Positions 1 to 11,200 of a stretch of 64,000 nt of DNA are shown here, piece by piece (within the stretch, counting starts at the first letter, position 1; each line of letters starts with the position of its first letter). This DNA comes from Phymatolithon calcareum. Its lineage: Eukaryota > Rhodophyta > Florideophyceae > Hapalidiales. Location: contig OZ345366.1 in the NCBI GenBank assembly GCA_977006965.1, positions 1,054,001-1,118,000 of the forward strand, read 5' to 3'. The position numbers and the translations under genes were made by a program. Below the pieces are notes generated by a model, which worked only from the letters and a program-made list of their open reading frames with translations, was not told where the DNA came from and did no database searches.

Positions 1-149
1 CCAGTCACCAGAATCTCTTTAGCGATGTTACGCATCAGTCCAAAATGTACGAGCAGAGTCGCTGGCGTGGTATAGTGCTGCCAGAAACAGAGAAATTTAG
101 GGTGCAATGATCTAGAAAGTGGTGTCGCATGGAACTTGAAGTTCTTTGA

Positions 150-365
150 GAGTAACGTTCAGTGATGTTCTGTACTCTGCGATTGCCCCGCAGCTGAGTC
201 TAGCAGACGCTTCGAAGACCTATGTGTTTTCCGCTCTGTCCTATTCGCAGTGTGATGTTCCAGCTGACAAGTTTAAGTTTAACACGCCACCAGCACTAAC
301 TTGACACACCGGAGGAGCCCTTGACATTACCAAATAGCGATCATCCATGCGAATAATGACACCAG
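150..365 (-). pseudogene. Decayed non-LTR retrotransposon 3' end, copy 1
   Basis: Read on the minus strand, this stretch gives a degenerate version of the reading at 765..1172, including IIRMDDR where the better copy has IVRMDEHR and DRAEN where it has DRTEW. Several stop codons interrupt it. The order of shared blocks is the same in both, so the two are copies of one non-LTR (LINE-like) element end lying about 600 bp apart. Nothing here is likely to be expressed as protein. Confidence 0.45.
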
Positions 366-739
366 GTACTTCCAGTGCCGATCGACGTCACTGCAGGTGC
401 AGACCAAATCTTTCGGGAAGGACCTGTCGCTAAATCTTGTGTCGTGTGCAAAACGGAAAGACAGCTGCAGAATGCCCAGGACTTTAACAAGATTGGGGGG
501 AGCTCACAATGGGCGCTTGAACGATGCCATGAAATTGAGACGAAGGCAGAAGGACTTCTATCTCAATGTTAGAATTAATAGCATCTTTTTCATCTCGATC
601 GTTGCAGTGCAATCGGGACATACTTAGAGTACAAGGCGAGAGTTTTCAGCAAAAGAGATTCCTTTCTTGTAAAAATAGCCGCTGGGTGGCAGTAGAATAA
701 ACAGACTGCATTTGAATATGGTCATCATTGTATAGTATT

Positions 740-1172
740 GCATTCTGCATTCCCTCCAGTGAGGTTAGCAGCGCTCCGAAGGTCTAAGTTTTTTCCATTC
801 TGTTCTATCCTGTGTTCTATCCTGTGCGATATGAAGAGCTATTTGTACGTTCCGGTGGGACAAGTCGCTGAAGAGTGACTCCAGGGTTAGTTTGACACAC
901 TGCAGTAATATTTGACGTACCGTGCGGTGCTCGTCCATACGAACTATGTGCCCAAGCCAATTCCATCGTTGATCTCTGGTGCGCATGATGACGTCGAATG
1001 AGGGTTCTCCGGCCTCTTCTACCACTGTTCGTTCAGTTATCTTGGGTAGCATTATGGATGCAGCAAGTCTGACATGGGTACGGTCACCCGGGGAGGTGAC
1101 AGTAGCTATATTTGTGACGCTTGAAGGTGCATTGGATTGAACGCAGACGATCGAATGCAGATGTGTCAACAA
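740..1172 (-). pseudogene. Non-LTR retrotransposon reverse transcriptase, C-terminal remnant, copy 2
   Basis: A minus-strand open stretch of about 135 codons contains TRDQRWNWLGHIVRMDEHR and, later, AQDRTEWKKLRPSE. The W-x-GH-hydrophobic-x-RM block followed by a DR..W block is the usual signature of the region just after the reverse transcriptase domain in many LINE-type elements. No start codon, catalytic core or upstream endonuclease is present, so this is the 3' tail of a truncated insertion. The family assignment rests on these motifs only. Confidence 0.55.
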
Positions 1173-1873
1173 TATGTCTGATCCCCCAGTCCCTCAAGCA
1201 CTTAGCTGCTCTTTTCACGCCCTCCCGCTCGTTTTGTCTCGCTACGCCTCGCTATTACTGATTCTGTCACAAAGTGGGCGGACAAGTGTTCAGCAAACGA
1301 GTACCACTGCATTGTGATTTGACGTGATTCTTTCCCAGGGCCCCATTTCTACAGCACAGTCCATTTGCAGATTTTAAAAAATAGAGTGGCATCTGCCAGG
1401 ATCGGGCATCCGTGTGGTGACAACGAACATGGCTCTCTGTCGACAACAATGAATTCGTATAATGGCACATTGCCTAAAGTACAGCGCACAGTACCCTGTC
1501 GCTCCCCTCCTTGCCGCTATGCGCAAAATGGTGCGTGCATCAAAAACGGGACACTCGTGGATGTAAAGTATTTTGTTTGGACCGTATTCCACTCTATTAC
1601 ACAATTTTGGGCATGCATTTTAAACAAAACATAAAATAACATGACTCGACAGAATCATCACAGAATCCAGTACAGCATATTGATAGTATCGCCCCTCGCT
1701 GAGATACATCGTATGATACCGCACCAACAGGATGCGGAGACTGCCCGATGTCCACAAGTTTTGGAGCCACATCTCCGTAACTACGTAATCTCGCCGGCCA
1801 CGGCAATACGTTCACCATCCTGCCCTTCAGCTACGGCAACGAAGCACACTTACTGCCTTTCCAGCACCGGACA
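1173..1873. other. Gene-free stretch upstream of TPI
   Basis: I see no convincing coding sequence. The short open frames here lack family motifs and are mutually antisense. The last 100 bases presumably carry the TPI promoter, but I recognise no TATA box. Confidence 0.4.
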
Positions 1874-2809
1874 ATGACTCCCCATTCCGCCTTTGTCACA
1901 AGCGCCGCACCTGCCCGTCTGTCCGGTCTGTCGCGCGCCTGCGGCGGCATAGGGTCCGACAATGCACGACGGCTTCCATCCTTATCGCGCGCACGCACAG
2001 CCGTAAGCGGCATACGCAGCGCGCGCATGGTATCAGGGCGTAAGTTTTTCGTAGGCGGTAACTGGAAGTGCAATCTCAACTCGACGAAAATCACAGCGCT
2101 AGTCGAAGCTCTAAACGCCGGCCCGCCGCTCGACGGCGGTCTGGTTGACGTTGTGGTTGCGCCGCCGTCCGTGTACATCGCGAGCACGCGCGGACAGCTT
2201 CGTCGCGACTTCGCGGTGGGCGGGCAGAACGCCTGGCTGGGACCGGGCGGTGCATTCACGGGTGAGGTTGAGGCGAGCATGTTGAGAGATGTCGGTGCGG
2301 ACTGGGTGATTCTCGGGCATTCTGAACGGAGACATATCGCCGAAATTCGTGAGAGTGATGCGACTATCGCCGCAAAGGCGAAATATGCGCTGGAGGAAGG
2401 GTTGTCGGTTATTTACTGCATTGGGGAACTGCTCGAGGAGCGCGAGGCGGGGAGGACTTTGGAGGTTTGTCAGAGACAGCTTTCCGCACTTGCGGGGAGT
2501 ATTGATGATTGGAGTAATGTTGTTTTGGCGTATGAGCCGGTTTGGGCGATTGGGACGGGGAAGGTTGCGACGCCGGAACAGGCGGAGGAGGTGCATCTTG
2601 ATGTGCGTGAGTGGTTGGTGAAGAATGTGTCGAAGAAAGTTGCGGATGCGACGAGGATTTTGTATGGCGGTAGTGTGTCGCCGAAGAATTGTGTAGAGTT
2701 GGCGAAATTGCCGGATATTGATGGGTTTTTGGTTGGGGGTGCGAGTCTTACCGAGGGGTTTTTGGAGGTGGTTGACTCGTACAAGGCGGCTCTTGCAAGT
2801 GCTGTTTGA
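1874..2809 (+). CDS. TPI: Triosephosphate isomerase, probably plastid-targeted
   Basis: Interconverts dihydroxyacetone phosphate and glyceraldehyde 3-phosphate in glycolysis and the Calvin cycle. The 311-residue single-exon protein has all the family landmarks: GGNWKCN with the catalytic lysine, ILGHSERR with the catalytic histidine, AYEPVWAIGTG with the catalytic glutamate and flexible loop 6, then YGGSV and LVGGASL for phosphate binding. The enzyme core is about 250 residues. The extra 50 N-terminal residues are rich in Ala, Ser and Arg, poor in acidic residues and have a Phe at position 7, as in red algal plastid transit peptides. A second ATG at 2027, exactly before the core, could give a cytosolic form. 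Coding-strand composition changes from C-rich in the first half to G-rich in the second. Confidence 0.95.
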   Translation: MTPHSAFVTSAAPARLSGLSRACGGIGSDNARRLPSLSRARTAVSGIRSARMVSGRKFFVGGNWKCNLNSTKITALVEALNAGPPLDGGLVDVVVAPPSVYIASTRGQLRRDFAVGGQNAWLGPGGAFTGEVEASMLRDVGADWVILGHSERRHIAEIRESDATIAAKAKYALEEGLSVIYCIGELLEEREAGRTLEVCQRQLSALAGSIDDWSNVVLAYEPVWAIGTGKVATPEQAEEVHLDVREWLVKNVSKKVADATRILYGGSVSPKNCVELAKLPDIDGFLVGGASLTEGFLEVVDSYKAALASAV

Positions 2810-3003
2810 AGTTAGGATTGTGTATGTAAGGAAGATACAGTAGTTGCGGAGAAGGGGTTGGTTGTCCTGAACAAAAGAAAGGATAGAGCGATGTACGTTC
2901 TACTACAATAATTTTTTAGTTTTCGTTTGTGCAAGTTTGGGTTCATCTGCACTCACAAGTCACTTTTCCACAAGCCATGCTGGCTGGCAGCTAAGTGAGG
3001 GAC

Positions 3004-3729
3004 TTATAATACTGTAGTGAATGGCACTGACTGACTAAGTCTCATATTTACAACAAATACCCCTCAGGGGTGTGAAGGTCGTCATTTCTATGACTCCATC
3101 TCCTCTGCTGCTGGTTGCGCTTCAGCGCCTTCCCTGATATACAGCACATTATTGCATCTACGAAAGAGAGTTCAGCACAGCACAGCACAAGTTCAAGAAA
3201 AAGTTAGCTCTAAGCCTCGAGCCCCGGTTGTTGTCGAAACAGAGCATAATTAAGCGCTAGGCAAGCAAGCAACTTACCGAATGAGTAGCTCGCCAAGAGG
3301 ACCTGCAAGAGCGCCATCGATCCATTCTTCCGCATTTAGCAATTGCACATTCATATACGAATCCACAGACTTGAGAAAACCTGAGAGGACGATGCATGGA
3401 TAGCGTCAAGGAAACAGAACAAAACAGAGCAAGGCAGGCACACGTTAGAATATCGCACGCACGCACGCACGCACGTACAATGCAAGAAACGACCAACACA
3501 ATACCAACTAACCTCTATACTCCATTCCCCACTTCAGTCGCACTATGACAGGCTTGCCTGTCATTTCCGCCAGGAACGGTTTCGGACTGAGCACGGTAGG
3601 CTTTGTCGCCTTCGAAAATCAAATACAAACGAATGCATGCATCCATCCATCCACACTGTGTTAGAAAAACCACCCTGTCGGATATCGTCAAACTCCCACT
3701 TCAAAAATGAGGGCGCGCATGCGTACCAT
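3004..3729 (-). CDS. SNRPF: Small nuclear ribonucleoprotein SmF, four exons
   Basis: Core Sm-ring protein of spliceosomal snRNPs. No single frame shows it, so I assembled it from exons: start codon 3727..3729; exon 2 3513..3600 ([28 protein letters not shown]); exon 3 3278..3380 ([34 protein letters not shown]); exon 4 from 3157 ([10 protein letters not shown]). These match the Sm1 and Sm2 motifs of SmF closely, including PKPFL, KWGMEY, DGAL and RCNNVLYIR. Introns are 126, 132 and 120 nt with GTACGC, GTTAGT and GTAAGT donors and AAG, CAG and TAG acceptors. Exon 1 appears to contribute only the ATG. The end is unsure: after REGAE the frame stays open to 3004, giving a longer tail than usual for SmF. 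Confidence 0.85.
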
Positions 3730-4098
3730 TTTCGTCGAACGCCCGCGGCGTGCAATGGCAAAGTCGACGACAGAGTTTCACTTGGAATCGAATAAGGATT
3801 TGCTTTCGTGTTCATGGACGACAGATATCCGTAAAGTGGGTTGGGTAATTGTAAAAATTCGATAAATTTTGCACCACAACGCTTGTATGATATAAAATCA
3901 TGAACATCGGGAGAGTGGGTTCAAACCTGAGTAAGTCTGCAGCATCGACGCGTGAAGAGTACGATTGCATCGCTTTCCTCTTGCACGAGCGGTACTGTAC
4001 TCAAAGTCCAATTTTCATGAACAAAGGGCGCTTGATGAATTGAATTGAACCTATCCTCCTTCCTGTCCCTTCGCCCGAATCGTGCACAGCAGTTCAAA

Positions 4099-6012
4099 AT
4101 GCAATCCACCGGCCGCATCACACTGCACGACTGCACAGTCGAATTACGCATGCCCGCCCTTTCCTCGCTACCCCCGACACCCGGAGGAGGAGCATCTGCC
4201 CTCTCCCTATCCCTTGAGGACGTAGCCGCCCTGTCCGCAGAATCCCCGACGCGCGATTTGAACCTCGCCTACTTAGGAGAGACCGCCCTAATTGTCATCC
4301 TGGTCCGTCGCCCGGATGTAACAGTCGGTGCAACTCAACGGGAAGCGTTATTCTTCGCCTTAGAACGGCTTAGCGAGACGAGGGTATTCCTCGGCCCTGC
4401 CCCGCAAGTACGACCGCCACCACCGTCACGCAATGCATTGCGTCGAGTCGATGTCGCCCCGCCACGCTCTCAACAAGGTCCGAGTGTACCTGTGTTGCGT
4501 GAGAGTGAATGGATAAGTTGTGCGAATGACTCTGTGTTTGCAAAGGCGATGTGCGTTCTGCTTCGCACACCGCCCGAGGCGAGTTTGCCGCATCATCTCG
4601 CTAATGCTAGAGGGCGTCTGCGACTGGCCGTCGCTGTCAGGGAGCGAAGGACGGTGAGTGAGGGGCTTTCAAGGGTTAGTGAGGCTATTTCGAGGGCGGC
4701 TCGTGTGGTTGGGAGACCGATGGCGTTGACGGCTGAGAAGATTCTTAATGTTCGTATCCCGCTTGAGGTTAGATGTTCGCATTTCACGGCGGGAGGAAGT
4801 GCGGCAAAAGCATTTGTTTCGATATGTGCAAGGAATGTGTCGACGGATGCGGTGCTTTCTGTCGTTCCTCCATTCGTGCATGTGACGGCAAGTAAGGTTG
4901 TGCGTGAGACGACACAAAAAGGCAGGATTAGAGTGGCGCAGGTGGCGGAAGTGCCGATTCCTTCGTTTGATGTGAATACCGCCACTTATTTGGATGAGGC
5001 GTTTGAATTCGTGCCGTGCTTTGAAGTACCTGACGTTCAATCGAATGCTGATGAGGATGAGGGCGACGGTTTCGTGACTGCGGGAACTCTCCATAGCGCG
5101 GCTTCCGAAGGCGATGCAGAGCCAGTATCTTCATCCAGAATGCACGAATTATCCGCAGCATATGAAGAGGACCTGGGATTGTTCATTCCGTCGTTCAACA
5201 TCGCGCGAAAACAGGCGGTGCAACTCGGGCCACAGGAAGAGTTCAATTTTGTCTATGCGATTACAGCGAAGGGATGCACCACCTCAGCGGAGCCACCACC
5301 GATGGTGACGACAATTCCAACATCACTAAACGCGTCTCTAACTAGAAATGAACCGGGCAAAATTGCAAAGAAGCCCGCTCTGTCATCACTCCCACGGCTG
5401 GCACCCGGCACAGCATTTGAAACCGCGGTGGCCGTAGCATGGAGTTGCACTTCCCGCGACACAATTGAAGCCGCATCTGCCCCAGCACCTCCTCTAGAGC
5501 GTGCGTTTTCCTCGGGCGGCGTACTCGCACTCGGCCGTCGACGCAGTGTCGCCGTGCGCGTAGTTGCTGTGCAATGGCGACCGCCAACGCTCGTTGAGGA
5601 CGTTGTCGTTTCTTTCGCGGGTCCTCAGTCAGTGGTACTACGGGGCCATGTGCCAGTCACCATTACCGTGCGTAATCAAAGCAGAAAAGACCTGAACGCA
5701 GCGGCGTTATACGTGCAGCGTGGATCGCCGGGTGAACATGAAAGATTGTTAACGCCGCTCAGGACGGCCATTTCGCTCGGTCGGGTGCCGGGTGGGGGTA
5801 GCGCTAGAGTGGAACTTTTGTGTGTGGCGTTGAAGAGTGGGGCGCTCACACTTGGAGAAGTTAAGGTTGTCGATATGGAGGCACATGGAGCAGATCCTGA
5901 GAATGGTGTGCCTGTGTGGTGTGCGGAGAATAGCTTTGAGGTTTTTGTTGTGGATTCTATTGCGGATTTACGGGCTGCTGGACGGAGCGTTGCGGTCGGC
6001 GGATTGGAGTAA
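4099..6012 (+). CDS. TRAPPC14 (C7orf43/MAP11)-like TRAPP II subunit
   Basis: Single-exon protein of about 637 residues from the first ATG (4099). The open frame extends back to 4045 only with a non-ATG codon. I compare it with animal C7orf43/TRAPPC14 from memory of its layout: an N-terminal NLAYLGETALIVILV strand, a central LEVRCSHFTAGG block followed by 'KAFVSICARNVST', an EEFNFVYAI segment, VRVVAVQWRPP, and a C-terminal EVFVVDS ending. These occur in the same order as in TRAPPC14. The family is made of immunoglobulin-like beta domains and acts with TRAPP II in Golgi traffic. Residues 80-120 and 310-370 look disordered. Codon choice alternates in long blocks between C-ending and G/T-ending. 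The call is by motif order only. Confidence 0.55.
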   Translation: MQSTGRITLHDCTVELRMPALSSLPPTPGGGASALSLSLEDVAALSAESPTRDLNLAYLGETALIVILVRRPDVTVGATQREALFFALERLSETRVFLGPAPQVRPPPPSRNALRRVDVAPPRSQQGPSVPVLRESEWISCANDSVFAKAMCVLLRTPPEASLPHHLANARGRLRLAVAVRERRTVSEGLSRVSEAISRAARVVGRPMALTAEKILNVRIPLEVRCSHFTAGGSAAKAFVSICARNVSTDAVLSVVPPFVHVTASKVVRETTQKGRIRVAQVAEVPIPSFDVNTATYLDEAFEFVPCFEVPDVQSNADEDEGDGFVTAGTLHSAASEGDAEPVSSSRMHELSAAYEEDLGLFIPSFNIARKQAVQLGPQEEFNFVYAITAKGCTTSAEPPPMVTTIPTSLNASLTRNEPGKIAKKPALSSLPRLAPGTAFETAVAVAWSCTSRDTIEAASAPAPPLERAFSSGGVLALGRRRSVAVRVVAVQWRPPTLVEDVVVSFAGPQSVVLRGHVPVTITVRNQSRKDLNAAALYVQRGSPGEHERLLTPLRTAISLGRVPGGGSARVELLCVALKSGALTLGEVKVVDMEAHGADPENGVPVWCAENSFEVFVVDSIADLRAAGRSVAVGGLE

Positions 6013-6198
6013 TTAACATTTTTGTTCTTCGCATTCATTTACTGTCTACTCGAGAATCAGGTCTTTGGTTGCCTTGCACAATTGGTTTATCTACTTTTGT
6101 CGCAGTTAAATCCCTATACTCCATGCACAATATACTAAGCAAAAAACGTTAACTAGTAAGAATGGGTTGATCTGAAACCCCGGTCCGTGTTGCCGTAA

Positions 6199-7455
6199 TT
6201 ACGTTTTTGACAATGGACCACCCACGCTTTGAGCGTCCATTAGCGATCGTGTCAACTCGAGCAAGCTTGGATTATCTGTTTCAAAATCCCCATTCCCATT
6301 TTCGATGAGTGTGCAAGGCGCATGAGCGAGCAAAATGTCCAAATACCCTGCATGCCACACCGTCCAAGTATTCGGATCCGCTTTCATCGTATACTCATTG
6401 AATTCCATGTGTCCCGTGTCACTCTTCGCCTTGCATTCCCTGCTGGCAATCTCAACCATAGCGCTATTCTTTCGCATAAACAACGAATTAACCATGGCGG
6501 CACCATGTGGTGCGACAACGATTGTAGCATCATTGAACATGGCAACCTGTTCCTCAAACACGCGCGATATTTCTCCAACATGCACGATTGAAGCACGTGA
6601 GCCTAAATCAACCCGTAACAATTGCACAAACTCGACAGCATTGAGCCACCTTCGACGACGCGAATCGCGCGTTCGGTCGTACACCAGCACATGCGTTTGC
6701 ATCACGTCTGGTACAAACGTGCTTGCAGATCGTCCGTAGTGCGACAGTATTGCTTCGCGGAACAAGTTCAAACCGCGCCGTTTCAATGGCTCTGGATGCG
6801 GGACTGAGAAATTGGTACTACCGACCAGACGCATGTTGTAGCGCAAAGGTCGGAAAAGTGCATTGTTTTCAAACCCGACGACACGGCCAAAGCACACTGC
6901 GGAGTCATTTGGTAAGTCACCGCTGTACAAAGTATGTGAGGAAGGGTGTACAGCGTGAAGAAATGCACGTTGTGCTTGCACTACCCAAGTGGCTTTGCGT
7001 TTCTCTGACAGGTCAATGTCATCAGTTACGACGAAACGTCTCGTCCTGTCGGAAGCAGTCATACAGGTAGACATGTAGTGTACGAGCGGCCAGATGCAAT
7101 CATAGAATCCATGGTATGGATTCGATGTACAGAGCGCGCTCAACCGCGGTGCTTCGAGCGCGTGTGGGTGCATGATGCGGTTGGAGTTCGCGTTTGCAAA
7201 GTCCCCATAACATGTCCGCTTCAAGTTACGGCTTGTATGAGCCCTAATGGTTATGTTCTCATGACTATGGCAGAATGTTCTCTTGAAGAATGGTGAAAGA
7301 CCATGAGTTGAATGTGCTTGCTTTGACGGTGTTGATGTCCATCCAGTTTTGATCGATGAAAAGCAGAATGCGAACGCACATACTAAAAGACCGACAATTG
7401 GGATGTTACCGCGTTCCAGACAAAGCAGATTCCTCTTCCTTACTGGCACTTGCAT
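6199..7455 (-). CDS. GT61-family (DUF563) glycosyltransferase, type II membrane protein
   Basis: 418 residues starting at the ATG at 7455. A hydrophobic segment at about residues 19-38 (PIVGLLVCAFAFCFSS) would anchor it in the Golgi with the catalytic domain in the lumen. The domain has the GT61 hallmarks: YHGFYDCIWPLVHY near residue 112, a HVLVYDRTRDSRRRRW block near 250, and VAPHGAAMVNSLFM near 312 followed by MVEIASRE. Family members transfer xylose, arabinose or GlcNAc to glycans. The substrate cannot be read from the sequence; in a red alga a wall polysaccharide or N-glycan is plausible. It is convergent with the TRAPPC14-like gene, with 186 bp between the stops. Confidence 0.8.
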   Translation of the reverse strand: MQVPVRKRNLLCLERGNIPIVGLLVCAFAFCFSSIKTGWTSTPSKQAHSTHGLSPFFKRTFCHSHENITIRAHTSRNLKRTCYGDFANANSNRIMHPHALEAPRLSALCTSNPYHGFYDCIWPLVHYMSTCMTASDRTRRFVVTDDIDLSEKRKATWVVQAQRAFLHAVHPSSHTLYSGDLPNDSAVCFGRVVGFENNALFRPLRYNMRLVGSTNFSVPHPEPLKRRGLNLFREAILSHYGRSASTFVPDVMQTHVLVYDRTRDSRRRRWLNAVEFVQLLRVDLGSRASIVHVGEISRVFEEQVAMFNDATIVVAPHGAAMVNSLFMRKNSAMVEIASRECKAKSDTGHMEFNEYTMKADPNTWTVWHAGYLDILLAHAPCTLIENGNGDFETDNPSLLELTRSLMDAQSVGGPLSKT

Positions 7456-7687
7456 CTCGCACGGAATTCATTAAATGGTATCCTCTGCGGAGAGTAGCTT
7501 GACAAAGACATAACCTGGTGTTCAACCTTGACGCAATTCTCTCATGGTCCCCATGTACGCACATGGAACAAAGTACTGTAGCCTTTCGTTCAGGAAATAA
7601 GAAATTCACAACCCGCATGGGCCACGTGGGATTGTTGAGGAGTGGACCACCGTTTGGACTTGGCCAGTTCAGATATGGAGAAGAAAT

Positions 7688-7774
7688 GCGTGTAACTTCA
7701 GTACTACACCATCGAGTTGAAGAGATATATTACGTCTCTCCAACGCGATCGTGTAGTACTGAAGTTACACGCAA
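7688..7774. repeat. 87-nt hairpin with perfect 23-nt outer arms
   Basis: Outer arms 7688..7710 and 7752..7774 are exact reverse complements (tgcgtgtaacttcagtac...). The inner bases also pair partly (cgagttgaagaga against tctctccaacgcg). The shape is a nearly continuous stem with a small loop, like a small-RNA precursor or a tiny fold-back element. It lies between the GT61 5' end and the VHS-GAT 3' end. Confidence 0.7.
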
Positions 7775-8205
7775 AGCTCCTTGGCGGTATGCACAAGAGT
7801 GCTTTCAACTTCAATACTCTGATTCATATTGTTAGCATGAAAACTTGCTCTTCACGTGGCTGGACAAACCGGGGAGAAGCTGAGATACAGTACATATCTA
7901 ATAGTGACGTGGGAACTGAAGTTTTGGAGGAGGCAGAACCAAAAGATATTCTTTAACTTTACTCCGTGCGCTCAACTCAAGGGAAGCCAGACGATATTAA
8001 GTCGCAGCAGTCGCCTCCATCGAAAGCATCTCCGCCGTACTTCATGTTTCGGCGCAATAATCAGCAGACACTTCGGCTACGAAAACCAAAAAGCTCATTC
8101 ATATCCTTTCCGAAACGCGAAGGATTCGCAGTGTATACCCCATACATCTGCGCCGCAATACCCTACAATTCACACGAAGCGCACACCTGTACACCACGGC
8201 GAGCG
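7775..8205. other. Intergenic stretch downstream of the VHS-GAT gene
   Basis: No coding sequence or repeat that I can support. The plus-strand open frames have no family motifs. It probably holds the 3' untranslated region of the minus-strand VHS-GAT gene. Confidence 0.35.
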
Positions 8206-11200
8206 TCACTGCGTTGGTCCAACCTCACTCTGAGACAATGGCGCCAGTTGCTGCTGTGCCATCGCCGCTGCGTCTTGCGACTGAATTTGCCCTGGCTGCT
8301 GCGAAGGAGATGACATAGATACGCCCTGGGGTTGAAGCACTGCCTGTCCTTGCACAGACTGGTATGCCGCCGCTGCAGCTTGGTACACTGCAGCCGCATT
8401 CGCCATTGCGGCTTGGTACGCCGCCGCTTGTCCTGCTTGCTGTTGCAATGGCGGTGGAAATTGGGGCATTGCGGCCATATTCACAGATTGGTACGCGTAT
8501 GCGGCTGCGGCGGGGTTCACCTGGTCAACTGACTGTTGCTGCGGTGGAACCGTGGCCGGAGGAGGCGCAGGGGCGTTTGTTACTGTTGTGTACATGGCCG
8601 GTGCTGGGGGTGCGGGTTGAAACTGCTGCATTTGAGCCTGCTGCACTTGAGCCATGGACACGTCAGTTTGTGGCGGCGGTGCAAACGAAGGCATTCTTGC
8701 TTGACCTTGAACGGGGTAAGACTGCGAAGACAAGTCCGGAGATGCATAGCCACGCGATACACTCTGCATTTGTGGTGACGTTTGATTCATTTGCGGAGCG
8801 GGTTGGGGATACATATTTGCCGCACCTTGCTGCGGCTGGAACATTTGCTGCGGTTGTTGTGATTGTTGGGGCTGCTGTGGTTGCTGTACTTGCTGTGGTT
8901 GTTGCATTTGCTGCGGTTGCTGGCCCTGTTGCATGAACGGATTTCCCATTGGAGCACCCATAGCAAGCGCAGGGTTGACAGAGGCATAGGCAAGCGGGTT
9001 CACGGTATTGTAATACATAGCCGGATTGATGGTGTTATATGCAGAATACATAGCAGCGGGATTTTGCGGAAGCATTGGGTTGACAGAGCCGTACATGCTC
9101 ATGGCGGCCATTGGGTTTCCCATTCCCAACGGATTTCCCATGCCCAGCGCGCCAGGCATCATCACCACAGAGCCGAAAGGCAAATTCGTTGGCAAAGCCC
9201 CCGACTGCGCCGTCTGGTACATTGCCATGGCCTGCTGAGGGTTGAGTGCAAGGCCTTGCATACCAGCGGAGACTTGTTGAAGCGATTGCTCAGTTTCTGC
9301 GTTCACTTCTTCAGTGGAGTCGGACGATGACTTGGACCGTGCAGTAACATAGCGCTCGCCAAGCATAGCGAAGGTGTCATTCTTCTTCGCACCATCGGAG
9401 CTAGAATCCGACTCTGCAGATTGAGAGTCCGGAGCTCCCAAATCAACTAGCGCATTAGAAGCATGAGGGGCTGCCGAAGCTGACCGTCCCATCTTCTTAC
9501 TATTTGATGATGAACCAGCATCATCATTGCTCTTACCTTTCGACTTTCGCGGTGGTTTCGCCCCAGATGAACTCGACGATGGCACATGAGTCGACTGCGC
9601 CTTTTTGAAGTCCCTCTTCTTTTTCTTTCCATTCTCAGAGCTTTTCTTCGATGACTCCGGCACATCATCTCTCTCCGAATCCTCCCTTTCGCGATCTTTT
9701 TCTTCCCTTCGTCTCGATTTTGACCGCTCTTTTCTGAGATCATCGGTGGAACTCTTTCGCTCGGACCTAACCGACGGAGACGCTGACCTTTCCCTTCGTT
9801 CCACGGATTGCGACGCAGCACCTTTCAGGCCCCGTTTAGATGCGACATATTCACGATGGAACCTTCGCTGCTCGGCCTCTCGAATCTCGCGCGCATCTAA
9901 TTCTTCCGCACGACTGCTACTCTCGCGATCTCTATCATTTTCAAACCTGCTTTGCGCTGACGAATTCAAGTGAGAGTCATACGATCTGGATCTGTCCAAA
10001 GAACGATGCGCGGAACGCGGAGCAACCGACGTTGATGAGCGGTGAAGCGGCGGAACGCGAGAGGACGCAGGGACATCGCGAACTGCAATGTCGTCAGAGC
10101 GTTCAGAACGTGTAGCAGAACGATAGCCAGTAGACAAAGCGCCATATCGATGCGTGTCATATCCTTCGTCCTCACTGTCGAGCGTAGAGCTTTCGAGAAC
10201 TGGAGCAGGTTTGGTTATCTCACCGGTTTGTAAAGAGGTGTCGTAGGCTCGTAGAGCTTGACGAAGTTTCTCAGATACCTTGATAGCACGCGTGAGCTCC
10301 TCTTCTTTGCTCATAGATAAGGACAGACGATCGATGTTCTCGAAAATGAGACGACAGCGTGCGGCTAGGTCTTTCACGACGTCAGACCGGAGTTCACGAA
10401 CGTTGGCTGCATGATCGATCATGTTGTCAAATAGGTTGACAGTGTTTTCCACCTCGGATAAGCCAAGACTTTCCGGAAGCTGCACAGGACCACCAGTGCG
10501 ACTACCAGCTGCAGCTGAAGAGCCCGCAAAGGCATTTCCGGTCGAGGAGTAGACGCCGGATGCATGTTCTCGAGTGTTCTCGACGGGATAGACCCAAGGT
10601 ATGCCGGTCTGCGGAACCTCAGGAAATTTGATACGCATGCGCTTATTGTTGTAGCGTTCAATCAGAAATCCAGCGGCAGGATCGAACTTGCCGTTATACA
10701 TGACCGCCAATTCCTCAGCCCATGCTCTAATAAGAATCAAAACTTTCTGAGCGATTTCTGGTCTACCGGCGGCGCTGCGAAAGTCAATTGCAGTCTTGCC
10801 TCTACTTGCAAACGGAATCATCGAGCGTACACCATTTTTGTAATCTGGGACAACAAAGCGCCAAAGCCGACGGAACATCTTGTCATCCGCAACATAGCGG
10901 TAGAAATACGGGCACGTGCGCATGAGTTCGTCGAGAAGTTTGAGAGTATTAATCACAGCGTTCGTATCGTCGCTCTTGAGACGTTTGCGAATAGCATACG
11001 CAATGTTTGCACCAGCGGCACTCGGACCAGGACCGGCGTTGGCCGAATTGGCCATGGTGACAAGCTCCGCGCGACGAGTGGCAGCCTCAGCCTCGGGTAA
11101 TGCGGGCTCGGTAGCTTCATCTACCATGACAATCACACGGACGAGCAGCGGGTCTGCTCGTCCCCCGAGCGGGTTGCTTGGTCGCGCGGCGCTGCCGCGG

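Noticed and set aside
8364-8936. Long plus-strand frame
   Set aside because: Antisense to the PQ-rich tail of the VHS-GAT gene; its Leu/Ala/Val richness comes from the reverse complement of Gln/Pro codons.
9605-9973. Serine/arginine-rich protein on the plus strand
   Set aside because: It is the antisense shadow of the charged low-complexity part of the VHS-GAT gene and has no independent motif.
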